Counted from the first letter of the stretch, positions 41,037-51,189 are shown. The stretch is DNA of 64,000 bases from Lachnospiraceae bacterium (GCA_910574865.1 CAJTDN010000002.1:124001-188000); one strand, 5' to 3'. Notes: generated by a model not told the origin, from the sequence alone. Numbers and translations: made by a program.

Positions 41037-41741
41037 ATGCTTGAAATTGCGATTGTAGAAGACGAAAAAATTGCCGCGCAACAACTTTGGGCTTGTCTGG
41101 AACGTTGCTCCCAGCAGCAAGGATTTCAATACCATGCACAGATTTTCACGGACGGCCTGCAATTTGTCACCCAATACCGTCCCGAATACAATATCATATT
41201 TATGGACATCATGCTTCCTCGGTTAAACGGCATGGATACCGCCCGTCAATTACGTAAGCTCGACCCCTACGTCTGTCTGGTTTTTACTACCAACATGGCA
41301 CAATTTGCCATCAACGGATACGAAGTCGAGGCCGTAGATTTTATTTTAAAGCCTGTCACATATAGCCGTCTTTCCTCGCTGTTCGGGAAAATTCTGCACA
41401 AGATACAGATACAAAAAGGAATTGAACTCACCATTCGCACTACGGGAGGAATCCAAAGAATTTTAAGTTCCGATATTTTTTATGTGGAAATTGCCGACCA
41501 CCTTCTTCTCTATCATATGGAGAGGCAAAACATAGAATCCTGGGGTACATTAAAAAAGGCCTTAGAAGAGTTACCGTCGGATACTTTTTCACAATGCAAT
41601 AAAAGCTGTATTGTTAACTTGTCAAAGATTCGAAGCCTTCAGGGAAATAAGGTTTTATTGGAAAATGTCACCCTTTCTATCAGCCGGGGCAGAAAAAAAG
41701 AGTTTTTATCTGATTTGGACACGTATCTTCGGAGGGGATGA
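41037..41741 (+). CDS. LytTR-type response regulator
   Basis: The 234-residue protein has an N-terminal receiver domain with Asp/Glu pocket (IVEDEK), phospho-Asp in NIIFMDIMLPRLNG near residue 58, the conserved Thr of LVFTTNM and Lys of FILKPV. A C-terminal LytTR DNA-binding domain follows (about 130-234: TTGGIQRILSSDIFYVEIADHLLLYH, FSQCNKSCIVNLSKIRSLQGNKVLL). AgrA-type proteins of this family bind paired direct repeats like those upstream. The ATG at 41037 follows GGGAGG. The earlier start has no ribosome site. Confidence 0.95.
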   Translation: MLEIAIVEDEKIAAQQLWACLERCSQQQGFQYHAQIFTDGLQFVTQYRPEYNIIFMDIMLPRLNGMDTARQLRKLDPYVCLVFTTNMAQFAINGYEVEAVDFILKPVTYSRLSSLFGKILHKIQIQKGIELTIRTTGGIQRILSSDIFYVEIADHLLLYHMERQNIESWGTLKKALEELPSDTFSQCNKSCIVNLSKIRSLQGNKVLLENVTLSISRGRKKEFLSDLDTYLRRG

Positions 41742-41743
41742 AT

Positions 41744-43069
41744 ATGAATTTTTTAGGCTATTATTCTGATTTTTTGAAATTCACTTTCGAAACCGTCCTC
41801 GCATGCGTCTGTTTTGTAGGCGGAATGGAAAGGCGCTCTCATTTCCCTTTGCGGTGTGTTTTAGCCTTACTTGCCATCATGCTTCTAACCTTTCCCACCG
41901 CCCTGCTTGCCGCCTGGTTTGAGCTTGGAGATTACGGAACATTTGCCGCGCTGATTTATACACTACTCTCGGCCGCTTCTTATTGCCTTATCCTGGGATG
42001 CTACAAAGATTCCATCTGGAACCTGCTTTTTTGCTGTGTTTCCGGAACCATGATTCGCATGTGTACGAAGAAAATTTTTGACATTGTATTGATTGGCATA
42101 CAACTCTCCGGCGGTGACGTTACGCTATTTGAGAAAGGCAGTTTCTTTCGCTACCTTCTTTTTTATCCCATCTTTTTTATCATATATTTCATTATTTACA
42201 TGGCTTTCCGCAATGTCTTTCGAAAGGGGCATTTGCTGACGCTTAACAGCAAGCTATTCTCCATTTATATCGTCGTCATGGGCATCAATCTCATCCTGAA
42301 CAATCTGGAACCAGTACTCATAGACGTTGATGTCAAATCCTACGTACTGCTGGTCTTCTGTGAGATGACTTATTATATTTTAATTCTCTGCATGCAAAGC
42401 TTTTTGTTTCAGATGGCGCAAGCCAGACTGGAAGCACATGACATGCAAGAATTATGGAAAAAAGATAAGCACCAATATGAACTGATGAAAGAAAACATTG
42501 AAATTATCAATATCATGTGCCATGATTTGCGCCACCAAATCCGTAGTGTAGGAGAACACGCACAATTGCCGGCACAATTCATCCAAGAACTTGAACATTC
42601 CATTTCTGTCTATGACAGCACGTTCCAAACGGGAAACCAAACGTTTGATGTCATCCTGACGGACAAGCACTTACGATGTGATATTGAAAAAATTCAATTT
42701 ACATGTATCGCGGACGGAAAAAAATTAAATTTCATCAACCATAGCGATTTGATTTCTCTATTTGAGAACGCCCTGGAAAACGCCCTGGAATATGAAATGA
42801 CCGTTCCAGACATACAAAATCGTTTCATTAACCTCCTAGTTCGCCAAAAAGCAGATTTCCTGATTATCAACGTGGAAAACTATTTTGAAGGGGAGTTGGT
42901 CATAAAGGATGGCTACCCCGTCACGCACAAACATGACAAAGCCTTCCACGGATATGGCTTAAAAAGCATTCACCGCATCGTCAAAAAATATAATGGAACA
43001 ATGAATTTTTCGACAGAGGGAAATACCTTTTTTCTAAATCTCGTATTTCCCCTGCCAATAGAGTCGTAA
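41744..43069 (+). CDS. GHKL-type sensor histidine kinase (AgrC-like)
   Basis: The 441-residue protein has about six N-terminal membrane helices (1-190), a coiled-coil dimerisation region with the phospho-acceptor box MCHDLRHQIRS, and a GHKL ATPase with the N-box LFENALENALEY and G-box HGYGLKSIHRIVKKY. The start at 41744 is chosen because GGAGG lies eight bases upstream; an ATG at 41738 overlaps the regulator's stop. Relatives sense peptides (AgrC) or membrane stress. No peptide pheromone gene is visible, so the signal is unknown. The likely output is the divergent GH3/SGNH operon. Confidence 0.93.
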   Translation: MNFLGYYSDFLKFTFETVLACVCFVGGMERRSHFPLRCVLALLAIMLLTFPTALLAAWFELGDYGTFAALIYTLLSAASYCLILGCYKDSIWNLLFCCVSGTMIRMCTKKIFDIVLIGIQLSGGDVTLFEKGSFFRYLLFYPIFFIIYFIIYMAFRNVFRKGHLLTLNSKLFSIYIVVMGINLILNNLEPVLIDVDVKSYVLLVFCEMTYYILILCMQSFLFQMAQARLEAHDMQELWKKDKHQYELMKENIEIINIMCHDLRHQIRSVGEHAQLPAQFIQELEHSISVYDSTFQTGNQTFDVILTDKHLRCDIEKIQFTCIADGKKLNFINHSDLISLFENALENALEYEMTVPDIQNRFINLLVRQKADFLIINVENYFEGELVIKDGYPVTHKHDKAFHGYGLKSIHRIVKKYNGTMNFSTEGNTFFLNLVFPLPIES

Positions 43070-43145
43070 AGGCTCTCTATTACCATTTATGCGCTGATGA
43101 TAAAACGCCATTCGTGCACTGGCTTTCATAAAAATCCACCAAACT

Positions 43146-44792
43146 TCATCGCAACGCGCAGGTTGCCGCGTTCTTTGTCTGCGCCGGACCGTCAAGCAAT
43201 TCCCCCGTGTAGGAAAAACGCGAGCCGTGGCACGGACAGTCCCAACTTTTTTCATCCGCGTTCCACGAAAGGAGGCACCCCAGGTGGGGGCATTTTACGG
43301 ACACGACATACGCTTCCCCCTTCTCGTCCTTGTAAACGCCCAACTTTTCCCCGTCCTTCTTAAACACCTTGCACTCTCCCGGATGCATGGCCTTCACCTC
43401 GCCCCGGAACGACGACGACGTGGAGTGGGCGCCCGTCTTCTTTCGTTCGTCCGTCCGCCCCCACTTCTCCTTCAAAATGTTGACGGCCGCATATTTCCCT
43501 TCCGTGACGAACGTCTTTGCCGAGGCGACAATGGTTTTCCTCCGTGGTGAATACACGTCCTCGCCGGCATTTTCCCGTCCGTTCAACAAGTCCGTGAGCA
43601 AAAGGGCCGCCACCATGGACGAGGTCATTCCCCACTTCCCATAGCCGGTCGCCACGTACCACCCATCCGCGTCCGCGCCAAAATCCCCATGAAGCCTGCC
43701 ACCAGGTTGCCCGTTTGATTTTCCATGAAAGTTTTCAAAAAATTTTCCCGAGAACCGTCCAATATATGGGATGCCGTCCAAAGTCATGCAGTCCTGCGCC
43801 GACCATTTCGCCACCGCCTTGCATTCCGGCCAATACTTGTCCGCCTGCCCCAGCAAATACTCGTACTGGTTGCCCGTGTTTTCCCCGGTGCGGTGGTTCC
43901 CCCCGCCCAGCAGCAAGACGTCCCCCGCGCCGCGGAAAGACAACGCGTCCTTGTCAATCCCCAGGTACACGTTTTTCATCCGGTTTTCGCCCTGGTAGGC
44001 CGTACCTTTTAATCCCAGCACGTAGCTCCGTTCCTGGTGCATGCGCAAGAAATAGTATCCCGGACGGATGACAAAAGGATAATGGCAGGCGAACACCACC
44101 TGGTTCGCCCGCACGGTGCCATGGTTGGTGATAACCGCGTTGGCATGCAAGCGTCCGCCCTCGCGGCTCATCGGCACGACCCGCTGGACTTTCGTTTGCT
44201 CATAGACCGTCACTTTCTCAGCCATCGCGTATAAAAACTTCAGCGGATGGAAGCAGGCCTGGTTATGGAAGCACAAAGCCTGTGACACCTCGAACGGCAG
44301 TTCCGTCTTCGTCGTGAGGTCGGCCGGGAGCCCCAGTTCCTTGGCCACGCGGCATTCCTCGCGCAACAAGCGGTCACTTTTGCCGCCGCCCGTCGCGTAG
44401 AGATACGCGTCACATTTTCGCAGCCCGCACGAAATGGAATATTTTTCAATCAAAATCTCGTACCTGCGGATTGCCTTTTCATTTGCCTCTGCATAGTGCC
44501 TGGCCCGCTCCTTGCCCACCGCCTGGCACAATTTATGGTAAACCAGGTTATGTTGGGAGGTGATTTTCGCCGTCGTGTGGGCGGTTTGCCCGCCCCCGAC
44601 CGAATCCGCTTCCAACACGACGCACTCCCTCCCGCTCTGTTGTAGAAAGTATGCCGTCAAAATCCCCGTCAGTCCACCGCCGATGACCGCCACGTCAACC
44701 GTCATGTTGCCGGGAAGCGCGGGACGGGCGAGGGCGTAAATCGACTGCTGCCAGACGGACTCCTCCTGCTTCGCAATACTTTGATAATCCAT
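43146..44792 (-). CDS. FAD-dependent oxidoreductase fused to a Rieske domain
   Basis: The 548-residue protein has a DadA/GlpO-type FAD domain (about 30-400) with VDVAVIGGGLTGILTAYFLQ and LEADSVGGGQTAHTTAKITSQH. A C-terminal Rieske [2Fe-2S] domain carries CPHLGC and CPCHGSRF, the complete Cys-His ligand pair. FAD-Rieske fusions of this kind occur across Bacilli and Clostridia, with unknown substrates. Electron transfer from an amine or hydroxy acid through FAD to the cluster is the simplest view. It has no signal peptide. It is leftward and alone, with an AAGGA start signal. Confidence 0.93.
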   Translation of the reverse strand: MDYQSIAKQEESVWQQSIYALARPALPGNMTVDVAVIGGGLTGILTAYFLQQSGRECVVLEADSVGGGQTAHTTAKITSQHNLVYHKLCQAVGKERARHYAEANEKAIRRYEILIEKYSISCGLRKCDAYLYATGGGKSDRLLREECRVAKELGLPADLTTKTELPFEVSQALCFHNQACFHPLKFLYAMAEKVTVYEQTKVQRVVPMSREGGRLHANAVITNHGTVRANQVVFACHYPFVIRPGYYFLRMHQERSYVLGLKGTAYQGENRMKNVYLGIDKDALSFRGAGDVLLLGGGNHRTGENTGNQYEYLLGQADKYWPECKAVAKWSAQDCMTLDGIPYIGRFSGKFFENFHGKSNGQPGGRLHGDFGADADGWYVATGYGKWGMTSSMVAALLLTDLLNGRENAGEDVYSPRRKTIVASAKTFVTEGKYAAVNILKEKWGRTDERKKTGAHSTSSSFRGEVKAMHPGECKVFKKDGEKLGVYKDEKGEAYVVSVKCPHLGCLLSWNADEKSWDCPCHGSRFSYTGELLDGPAQTKNAATCALR

Positions 44793-44904
44793 GTATGAAC
44801 ATCCTTTCCGACTTATTTTCCATGATGCCTTGTACCATACATTTTGGGCAGTTTTTTCTTATTTTATTCCCACGCGGCCTACATGAAACGCGCGTCGCAA
44901 ATGG

Positions 44905-44951
44905 AAAAAGCCGCCATTTTGCAAGTTTCCCTGCAAAACACCGGCTTTTTT
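44905..44951. terminator. Terminator downstream of pflA
   Basis: AAAAAGCCG and CGGCTTTTT arms, extended by pairing ATTTTGCA with TGCAAAA, form a long hairpin. It is flanked by T-runs on both strands and lies a few bases beyond the pflA stop. Confidence 0.8.
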
Positions 44952-44957
44952 CGTTTT

Positions 44958-45704
44958 CTATTTTCCTATATGCAAGATTTGATTCGCGTTTCGTATCCGC
45001 TCCGCGCTCGGCGGTTCGACGCCCTCCAACGGGTACTCGTATCCCAGTTCCTTCCACTTGTACGCGCCCAGGGTGTGGTATGGGAGCACTTCCACCCGCT
45101 CCACGTTATGGAGGGTCTGGATAAACGCATGGAGCTTCTGCAAGTCCCCGTCAAAGTCACTGCGTCCCGGCACCAGCACGTGGCGAATCCAGACCGGCTT
45201 CTTGATCTCTGACAAATACCGTGCCAAGTCCAAAATGTTCTGATTCGTCCTTCCCGTCAACACGCGGTGCTTTTCCTCGTCCATCTGCTTGACGTCCAGC
45301 AAAAGCAAGTCCGTGTACTTCATCAGTTCCTGAAACTTGCCGAAAAACGGTTCCTTCCTGCTAAACGGGCTGCCGCTGGTGTCAATCGCCGTGTGTACGC
45401 CTTTCACCTTGGCCTTTTGAAAGAGTTCCGTCAAAAACTCTATCTGCAAGAGCGGCTCGCCCCCACTGACGGTGATGCCGCCCTCCGTTCCCCAATATTC
45501 CCGGAACCGTAATGCCTTTTTCAACAATCCGTCGGCCGTATAGGCGCATCCCGCATTCATCTCCCATGTGTCGGGATTGTGGCAAAACTGGCAGCGCATC
45601 GAGCACCCTGAAAGGAATATCAAATATCGGACGCCCGGCCCGTCCACCGAGCCAAAGCTTTCCAAAGAATGCACGTAACCAACCTTCCCCTTCCCTTCTT
45701 CCAT
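44958..45704 (-). CDS. pflA: Pyruvate formate-lyase activating enzyme
   Basis: The 248-residue radical-SAM protein has the cluster motif CSMRCQFC in YLIFLSGCSMRCQFCHNPDTWE, then GGITVSGGEPLLQ and TAIDTSGS, all matching PflA. It generates the glycyl radical on PflB. The start at 45704 is chosen because GGAGG lies eight bases upstream, and it gives the usual family length of about 246. It is 47 bases downstream of pflB in the same direction and is closed by a strong terminator, so pflBA form one operon. Confidence 0.96.
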   Translation of the reverse strand: MEEGKGKVGYVHSLESFGSVDGPGVRYLIFLSGCSMRCQFCHNPDTWEMNAGCAYTADGLLKKALRFREYWGTEGGITVSGGEPLLQIEFLTELFQKAKVKGVHTAIDTSGSPFSRKEPFFGKFQELMKYTDLLLLDVKQMDEEKHRVLTGRTNQNILDLARYLSEIKKPVWIRHVLVPGRSDFDGDLQKLHAFIQTLHNVERVEVLPYHTLGAYKWKELGYEYPLEGVEPPSAERIRNANQILHIGK

Positions 45705-45751
45705 TTCATCCACCTCCATGACGATGCCAGTGTATAAGGGATTTCTCCCTT

Positions 45752-48004
45752 TTACATCGTCTTGTGGCACGTCCGAGCGATCACGTCCATCTGCTGCTCC
45801 TTCGTCAGGTCGATGAACTTCACCGCGTATCCCGACACGCGAATCGTAAAGTTCGCATATTCCGGCTTCTCCGGGTGCTCCATCGCGTCAATCAATTTTT
45901 CCGTGCCAAACACGTTGACGTTCAAATGATGCGCGCCCTTCTTGAAATACCCGTCCATCACGTGGAACAAGTTGTTCGCGCGCTCCTCGTCGTCGTGGCC
46001 GAGCGCCCCCGGGCTGATGGTCTGGGTGTTGGAAATGCCGTCCAGCGCCAGCTCGTATGGCAACTTAGCCACGGAATTGAGCGAAGCCAGGAGGCCGCTT
46101 TTCTCCGCCCCATAGGACGGGTTCGCCCCCGGTGAGAGCGGCTCGCCCGCCTTCCTGCCGTCCGGCAGGGAACCGGTGGCCTTGCCGTACACCACGTTGG
46201 ACGTGATTGTCAAAATCGACGTCGTCGGCTCGGAATCCCGATACGTGTGGCACTTGCTCAGCTTGTGCATGAACGTCTTCAAAAGCCAGATGGCAATGTC
46301 GTCCGCGCGGTCGTCATCGTTGCCATACCTCGGGAACTCACCCTCGGTCTCGAAGTCCACGGCCAGCCCCTGCTCGTCACGGATGACCTTGACCTTCGCG
46401 TACTTGATGGCGCTTAAGGAGTCCACCACGTGCGAGAAGCCCGCGATACCGGTGGCGAACGTACGTCTCACGTCGGTGTCGATCAACGCCATTTCGGCCG
46501 CCTCGTAATTATATTTGTCATGCATGTAATGAATCATGTTCAGGGTGTCCACGTACAGCTTGGAGAGCCATTCCATCATGTCGTCATAACGCTCCATCAC
46601 TTCATCGTAATCCAGATACTCGGAAGTAATCGGCTTATAGGCCGGTCCCACCTGCTCCCTGGTCTTTACGTCGATTCCTCCGTTGATGGCGTATAACAAG
46701 CATTTTGCCAGGTTCGCACGCGCCCCGAAGAACTGGATTTCCTTTCCGGTCTGGGTGGCGGACACGCAGCAGCAAATGCTGTAATCGTCGCCCCAAATCG
46801 GGCGCATCACGTCGTCATTTTCATATTGGACGGAGCTGGTCTTGACCGACACGAGGGACGAATACCTCTTAAACGCCTCCGGCAGCGCCGGGGAATACAA
46901 AACGGTCAGGTTCGGCTCCGGCGACGGCCCCATGTTCTCCAGCGTGTGCAGGAAACGGTAGTCATTCTTCGTGACCATGGAACGCCCGTCCATGCCGATG
47001 CCGCCCATCTCCAGCGTCGCCCACACCGGGTCGCCGGAAAACAGTTCGTTGTAGGACGGAACCCTGGCAAACTTCACCATCCGGAACTTCATCACCAAAT
47101 GGTCAATCAATTCCTGCGCCTCTTCTTCCGTAAGCTTTCCGTTTTTCAAATCTCTTTCAATATAAATGTCAAGGAACGTGGAGATGCGCCCGACGCTCAT
47201 CGCCGCCCCGTTCTGCGTCTTAATCGCCGCCAGGTAACCGAAATACAGCCATTGTACCGCCTCCCTCGCGTCTTTCGCCGGAACGGAAATGTCAAATCCG
47301 TAAACGGAGGCCATCTCCTTCATTTCCTGCAACGCACGAACCTGGTCGGCAACCTCCTCGCGCAGGCGGAAGTCGGTGCCCTTCATGCCGTGCCTTGCAT
47401 AACGCTCGAAATCGTACTGCTTTTTGGAAATCAAAAAGTCAATGCCGTACAACGCCACCCGCCGGTAATCGCCAACGATGCGCCCGCGCCCGTACGTATC
47501 CGGAAGTCCCGTGATAATCTTGTTGTGGCGCGCCTTTTTCATCTCCGGCGTGTAAATGTCGAACACGCCCTGGTTGTGCGTCTTGTGATATTTTGTAAAA
47601 ATCTCGTGCAGCTTCCCGCTCGGCTGGTAGCCATACGTGGTACAAGCTTTCTCTGCCATGCTGATGCCGCCGTACGGCATGAACGCCCGCTTTAACGGCT
47701 TGTCCGTCTGCAATCCGACGACCTTCTCCAGTTCCTTCATGTCCTCGTCAATATATCCCGGGCCGTACGCGGTCAGGCCGGAAACGACCTCCGTCTCCAT
47801 GTCCAGCACGCCGCCCTTCGCACGCTCTTCCTTTTGCAGTTCCTGCAACCTGCCCCACAACTTGTCCGTGGCTTTCGTAGGCCCCTCCAGGAAAGACTCG
47901 TCTCCGTCATACATCGTGTAATTTTCCTGGATGAACGCCCGCACGTCCACGGAATCCCTCCAGTTTCTCCCCGCAAATCCATCCCACTGCTCAAAATTTG
48001 CCAT
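45752..48004 (-). CDS. pflB: Formate C-acetyltransferase (pyruvate formate-lyase)
   Basis: The 750-residue glycyl-radical enzyme converts pyruvate and CoA to acetyl-CoA and formate. The active-site cysteines are in [17 protein letters not shown], and the glycyl-radical site is Gly725 in the C-terminal RVSGYAVKF segment. The family length is about 740-760. The start at 48004 ([15 protein letters not shown]) follows GGGAGG; the frame extends further upstream without a ribosome site. A good promoter lies at 48092-48120. It is the central fermentation enzyme of the window. Confidence 0.98.
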   Translation of the reverse strand: MANFEQWDGFAGRNWRDSVDVRAFIQENYTMYDGDESFLEGPTKATDKLWGRLQELQKEERAKGGVLDMETEVVSGLTAYGPGYIDEDMKELEKVVGLQTDKPLKRAFMPYGGISMAEKACTTYGYQPSGKLHEIFTKYHKTHNQGVFDIYTPEMKKARHNKIITGLPDTYGRGRIVGDYRRVALYGIDFLISKKQYDFERYARHGMKGTDFRLREEVADQVRALQEMKEMASVYGFDISVPAKDAREAVQWLYFGYLAAIKTQNGAAMSVGRISTFLDIYIERDLKNGKLTEEEAQELIDHLVMKFRMVKFARVPSYNELFSGDPVWATLEMGGIGMDGRSMVTKNDYRFLHTLENMGPSPEPNLTVLYSPALPEAFKRYSSLVSVKTSSVQYENDDVMRPIWGDDYSICCCVSATQTGKEIQFFGARANLAKCLLYAINGGIDVKTREQVGPAYKPITSEYLDYDEVMERYDDMMEWLSKLYVDTLNMIHYMHDKYNYEAAEMALIDTDVRRTFATGIAGFSHVVDSLSAIKYAKVKVIRDEQGLAVDFETEGEFPRYGNDDDRADDIAIWLLKTFMHKLSKCHTYRDSEPTTSILTITSNVVYGKATGSLPDGRKAGEPLSPGANPSYGAEKSGLLASLNSVAKLPYELALDGISNTQTISPGALGHDDEERANNLFHVMDGYFKKGAHHLNVNVFGTEKLIDAMEHPEKPEYANFTIRVSGYAVKFIDLTKEQQMDVIARTCHKTM

Positions 48005-48091
48005 TAAAATACCTCCCGTTTGTACTTGATTTTCTGATGTTAAGTCAAAATACATTTTGACATTGGCATCCTCATTTTCTGCGACGGACAA

Positions 48092-48120
48092 AGTATAACA
48101 TCCCATCAAAAAAATAACAA
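48092..48120 (-). promoter_or_regulatory. Promoter of the pfl operon
   Basis: On the minus strand TTGTTA and TATACT are separated by exactly 17 bases, 88 bases before the pflB start. No clear Rex or Fnr operator is visible around it. Confidence 0.75.
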
Positions 48121-48150
48121 GTCTTTTTCCTACTTTTTTAGTATGTTTTA

Positions 48151-48223
48151 AACAAAATACAATCGACTTTCATTCATGTTGACGTCCCCGCCAGGAAACA
48201 TGTCGGTTTGGTGACAATGTCAC
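48151..48223 (+). repeat. Second copy of a dispersed intergenic repeat
   Basis: CAATCGACTTT, then a gapped GTC.CCG..AGG..ACATGTCGGTTT and GT.ACAAT match the tract at about 27686-27733. It ends in the palindrome GTGAC-AAT-GTCAC (48211-48223). The rhodanese gene's -10 box (TATAAT, 48246-48251) lies just beyond. Confidence 0.55.
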
Positions 48224-48276
48224 GGAAAACGTAAAAAATATCCGCTATAATGCCAAAAAAACAGGAGGAACAAATT

Positions 48277-48594
48277 ATGTTTACGAATTTTTTTAAAAGA
48301 ACCGACATCAACCAGGGCATCAAAGAATATGATTCCACGCCGAATGCGGTTCTTCTGGACGTGCGTACCCCCCAGGAATATAAAGAGGGTCACATTCCGG
48401 GAAGTAAAAACGTACCATTGCAGTCCCTTGACAAAGTCGGCATGTTTGTGGAAAATAAAGACCTCCCCCTCTTCGTCTACTGCTACAGCGGGGGCAGGAG
48501 CCGTCAGGCCGCAAGCATCCTTGGCAAGACGGGGTACACGAACGTCAAGAACCTGGGCGGCATTACCGGCTACTCGGGGGAATTGGAACAGTAA
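48277..48594 (+). CDS. Rhodanese-domain protein
   Basis: The 105-residue single rhodanese domain has LLDVRTPQEYKEGHIPGSKNVPL and the active-site loop VYCYSGGRSRQA with the catalytic Cys. Rhodaneses carry persulfide sulfur and pass it to acceptors. AGGAGG precedes the ATG at 48277. It is followed 66 bases later by a CoA-disulfide-reductase-like gene that itself ends in a rhodanese domain, so the two work in the same sulfane-sulfur or thiol-redox process. Confidence 0.93.
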   Translation: MFTNFFKRTDINQGIKEYDSTPNAVLLDVRTPQEYKEGHIPGSKNVPLQSLDKVGMFVENKDLPLFVYCYSGGRSRQAASILGKTGYTNVKNLGGITGYSGELEQ

Positions 48595-48660
48595 CAGTGG
48601 CGACATCATTCGTATGAAACTATATCGCGTGCCGCCATGCGCGGCAGAAAGGAGCATGAC

Positions 48661-50352
48661 ATGAAAATCGTAATCATAGGCGGGGTGGCGGGCGGCGCCA
48701 CGGCGGCCGCCCGAATCCGCAGGCTGGATGAACAGGCGCAAATCACCGTCTTCGAACGTTCCGGCCACGTGTCCTACGCCAACTGCGGCCTCCCCTACTA
48801 TATCGGCGGGGTCATCGGGGATCCCGAGGAATTGACGCTGCAGACCCCGGAGAGCTTTTTCTCCCGTTTCCGGGTCACCATGAAGGTAAAGCATGAAGTC
48901 ACCGCCATCCATCCTGACAGAAAGGCCGTTTCCGTCAAAAACCTGGAAAACGGCGAAGAATTCGAGGAAAGCTATGACAAGTTGATCCTTTCCCCCGGCG
49001 CCAAGCCCACCCAGCCGGAGATTCCCGGCGCGGGGCTTGAAACACTGTTCACGCTGCGCACCGTGGAAGACACGTTCCGCATCAAGGAATATGTCGAAAA
49101 GAACCATCCAAAATCCGCCGTACTGGCGGGCGGCGGCTTCATCGGGCTGGAATTGGCCGAGAATTTGCGCGGGTTGGGAATGGATGTCACCATCGTCCAG
49201 CGCCCGAAGCAATTGATGAACCCCTTTGATCCGGACATGGCCGTCTTCATCCACGGCGAAATGCGAAAACATGGCATAAAACTTGCCCTGGGCCGCACCG
49301 TCGAAGGCTTCGCCCGAACAAAAGATGGAGTGGACGTACTTTTAAAAGATGGAAAACCGCTTCACGCCGACATGGTGGTCCTGGCCATCGGCGTCACCCC
49401 GGACACCCGCCTCGCAAAGGATGCCGGACTGGAACTCGGCATCAAGGATAGCATCCTTGTCAATGACCGGATGGAAACTTCCGTACCCGACATTTACGCC
49501 GTTGGGGACGCGGTACAAGTAAAACATTACGTGACCGGCAAAGACGCCCTGATTTCCCTGGCCGGGCCCGCCAACAGGCAAGGGCGCGTCGCCGCCGACA
49601 ACGTCTGCGGCGGGGACAGCCGTTATCCCGGCTCCCTGGGAAGTTCCGTCATCAAGGTTTTCGACATGACCGCGGCCGCCACCGGCATTAACGAGACTGC
49701 CGCCAAAAAAGCGGGCATCGACGCGGACAAGGTGGTGCTTTCTCCTTTAAGCCATGCCGGCTACTATCCGGGCGGCAAAGTCATGACCATGAAGGTGGTC
49801 TTTGAAAAGGAAACCTACCGGCTGCTCGGCGCCCAAATCGTCGGGTACGAGGGCGTGGACAAACGCATCGACGTGTTGGCGACCGCCATCTGCGCCGGGC
49901 TTTCCGCCAAGGGGCTCAAGGATTTGGACCTCGCCTACGCCCCGCCTTACTCTTCGGCCAAGGATCCGGTAAACATGGCCGGATTTATGATTGACAACCT
50001 TTCCAAGGGAATCCTGAAGCAATTCCACTTGGAAGACGTGCCCAGCCTTCCCGCGGACGGCAGCGTGACATTGTTGGACGTTCGCACCGTCTTCGAATAT
50101 GGGCGCGGCCACGTCGAGGGCTTTCGCAACATTCCCGTGGACGAACTGCGCGAACGTCTTGGCGAAATCGAACCTGGCAAGCCGGTCTACGTAATGTGCC
50201 AGAGCGGCCTGCGAAGCTATGTCGCCACCCGCATCCTGGCCGGAAACGGATTCGACTGCTACAATTTTTCCGGCGGCTTCCGCTTTTATGACGCGGTCAC
50301 GCATGACCGCGGCCTGGTGGAAAACGCCTACCCCTGCGGCATGAACCGTTAA
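48661..50352 (+). CDS. CoA-disulfide/persulfide reductase-like flavoprotein with C-terminal rhodanese domain
   Basis: The 563-residue protein has two nucleotide-binding domains (IIGGVAGGATAAARIRRL for FAD; SAVLAGGGFIGLELAENL for NAD(P)H), the single active Cys42 in SYANCGLPYYIGG, a dimerisation domain, and a C-terminal rhodanese (about 470-560) with the loop MCQSGLRS. This matches CoADR-RHD/Npsr-type enzymes, which reduce CoA-persulfide or CoA-disulfide. The start at 48661 follows AAAGGAG. Electron flow would be NAD(P)H to FAD to Cys42 to a persulfide carried by the rhodanese domain. It is convergent with the Crp/Fnr gene. Confidence 0.95.
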   Translation: MKIVIIGGVAGGATAAARIRRLDEQAQITVFERSGHVSYANCGLPYYIGGVIGDPEELTLQTPESFFSRFRVTMKVKHEVTAIHPDRKAVSVKNLENGEEFEESYDKLILSPGAKPTQPEIPGAGLETLFTLRTVEDTFRIKEYVEKNHPKSAVLAGGGFIGLELAENLRGLGMDVTIVQRPKQLMNPFDPDMAVFIHGEMRKHGIKLALGRTVEGFARTKDGVDVLLKDGKPLHADMVVLAIGVTPDTRLAKDAGLELGIKDSILVNDRMETSVPDIYAVGDAVQVKHYVTGKDALISLAGPANRQGRVAADNVCGGDSRYPGSLGSSVIKVFDMTAAATGINETAAKKAGIDADKVVLSPLSHAGYYPGGKVMTMKVVFEKETYRLLGAQIVGYEGVDKRIDVLATAICAGLSAKGLKDLDLAYAPPYSSAKDPVNMAGFMIDNLSKGILKQFHLEDVPSLPADGSVTLLDVRTVFEYGRGHVEGFRNIPVDELRERLGEIEPGKPVYVMCQSGLRSYVATRILAGNGFDCYNFSGGFRFYDAVTHDRGLVENAYPCGMNR

Positions 50353-50443
50353 TGTCGCCATGCCGGCTGGCAGACGGCAGCATCCCTCTCGAACACCGGC
50401 ACGGCATTTGCGCACACCGCCTAAACGTACCTGCACCGCCCCC

Positions 50444-51103
50444 TCACGCGTCACAGAGGCTTTGCAGTTTCGCCCCGTCTACCACTTCCACCGTCTTTCT
50501 GGCAAGGCGCACCATGCCTTCTTCCTGAAAATAACGGAGCATCCTGGTAACCACCTCGCGGGCGGTGCCGAGGTGGTTGCCGATGGCTTCGTGCGTGGTT
50601 TCCAGGCAATTTGTCCCTTCCAAGACGGTTTCCTCCAAAAGGAACGCGGCCAGCCGTTTGTCAAAACTTTTCCACATGACTTGCTCCATCAGCCACATGA
50701 CCTCCGTGAACCTGGTCGCCATCACTTCGTTCGTGTAATTCGCCACGGGGGCGGACTCCTCCATCAGCCGTTTATATACCTCGGCGGGAATGATCCAGAC
50801 TTCTGTATCCTTTTCCGCCTCTATGGTCACCGAAAATTGAAGGCTGCGCATGACGCAGGAAGCGGAAAACAAGCACATGTCCCGGTCAAACAAGCGGTAA
50901 ATCGTGATTTCCCGCCCTTCCTTTGACAAAATATACGCCCGCAGCCTTCCTGTTTTTACCAACAGAAGTCCCATGCACTCCGTACTGCCGTCGTGGACAA
51001 GTCCTCCTTTCTTCACCGTGCGCAGCGTCACCCCGGCCAACAGTTTCCTTTGCCAGGTGCCGTCCAGTTTATCCCAAACGGGAAAACAATCTGAAAATTC
51101 CAT
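50444..51103 (-). CDS. Crp/Fnr-family transcriptional regulator
   Basis: The 219-residue protein has an N-terminal cyclic-nucleotide-like sensor fold (about 15-120, GREITIYRLFDRDMCLFSASCVM) and a C-terminal winged HTH (about 150-215, TTHEAIGNHLGTAREVVTRMLRYFQEEGMVRL). Several cysteines (C6, and C78 and C82 within the sensor) might bind a cluster or sense redox, though the usual Fnr Cys set is absent. It is divergent from the NifX-like gene, with a repeat TTTGA-N8-TCAAA between them that may be a binding site. By position it could regulate the sulfur-redox genes, the CODH operon, or both. Confidence 0.92.
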   Translation of the reverse strand: MEFSDCFPVWDKLDGTWQRKLLAGVTLRTVKKGGLVHDGSTECMGLLLVKTGRLRAYILSKEGREITIYRLFDRDMCLFSASCVMRSLQFSVTIEAEKDTEVWIIPAEVYKRLMEESAPVANYTNEVMATRFTEVMWLMEQVMWKSFDKRLAAFLLEETVLEGTNCLETTHEAIGNHLGTAREVVTRMLRYFQEEGMVRLARKTVEVVDGAKLQSLCDA

Positions 51104-51127
51104 TCCTACACCCCTCCACCATAATAT

Positions 51128-51189
51128 TTGACATCTTCCTCAAATACTCGTATACTAATGATGTCGGGGGCAAAAGGTGTTTTGGCCCC
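51128..51189 (+). promoter_or_regulatory. Promoter and hairpin leader of the NifX-like gene
   Basis: TTGACA (51128-51133), 17 bases, TATACT (51151-51156): a strong promoter. The early transcript folds GGGGGCAAAA with TTTTGGCCCC (51166-51189, one mismatch) before the ribosome site. TTTGA and TCAAA arms overlap the -35 box and may be an operator. Confidence 0.75.

Noticed and set aside
48211-48223. GTGAC-AAT-GTCAC as a Crp/Fnr site for the rhodanese operon
   Set aside because: The related repeat at 27464-27745 has a GTTACAAT palindrome at the same place, so it is better explained as part of a dispersed repeat, and its N5 spacing differs from the usual N6.
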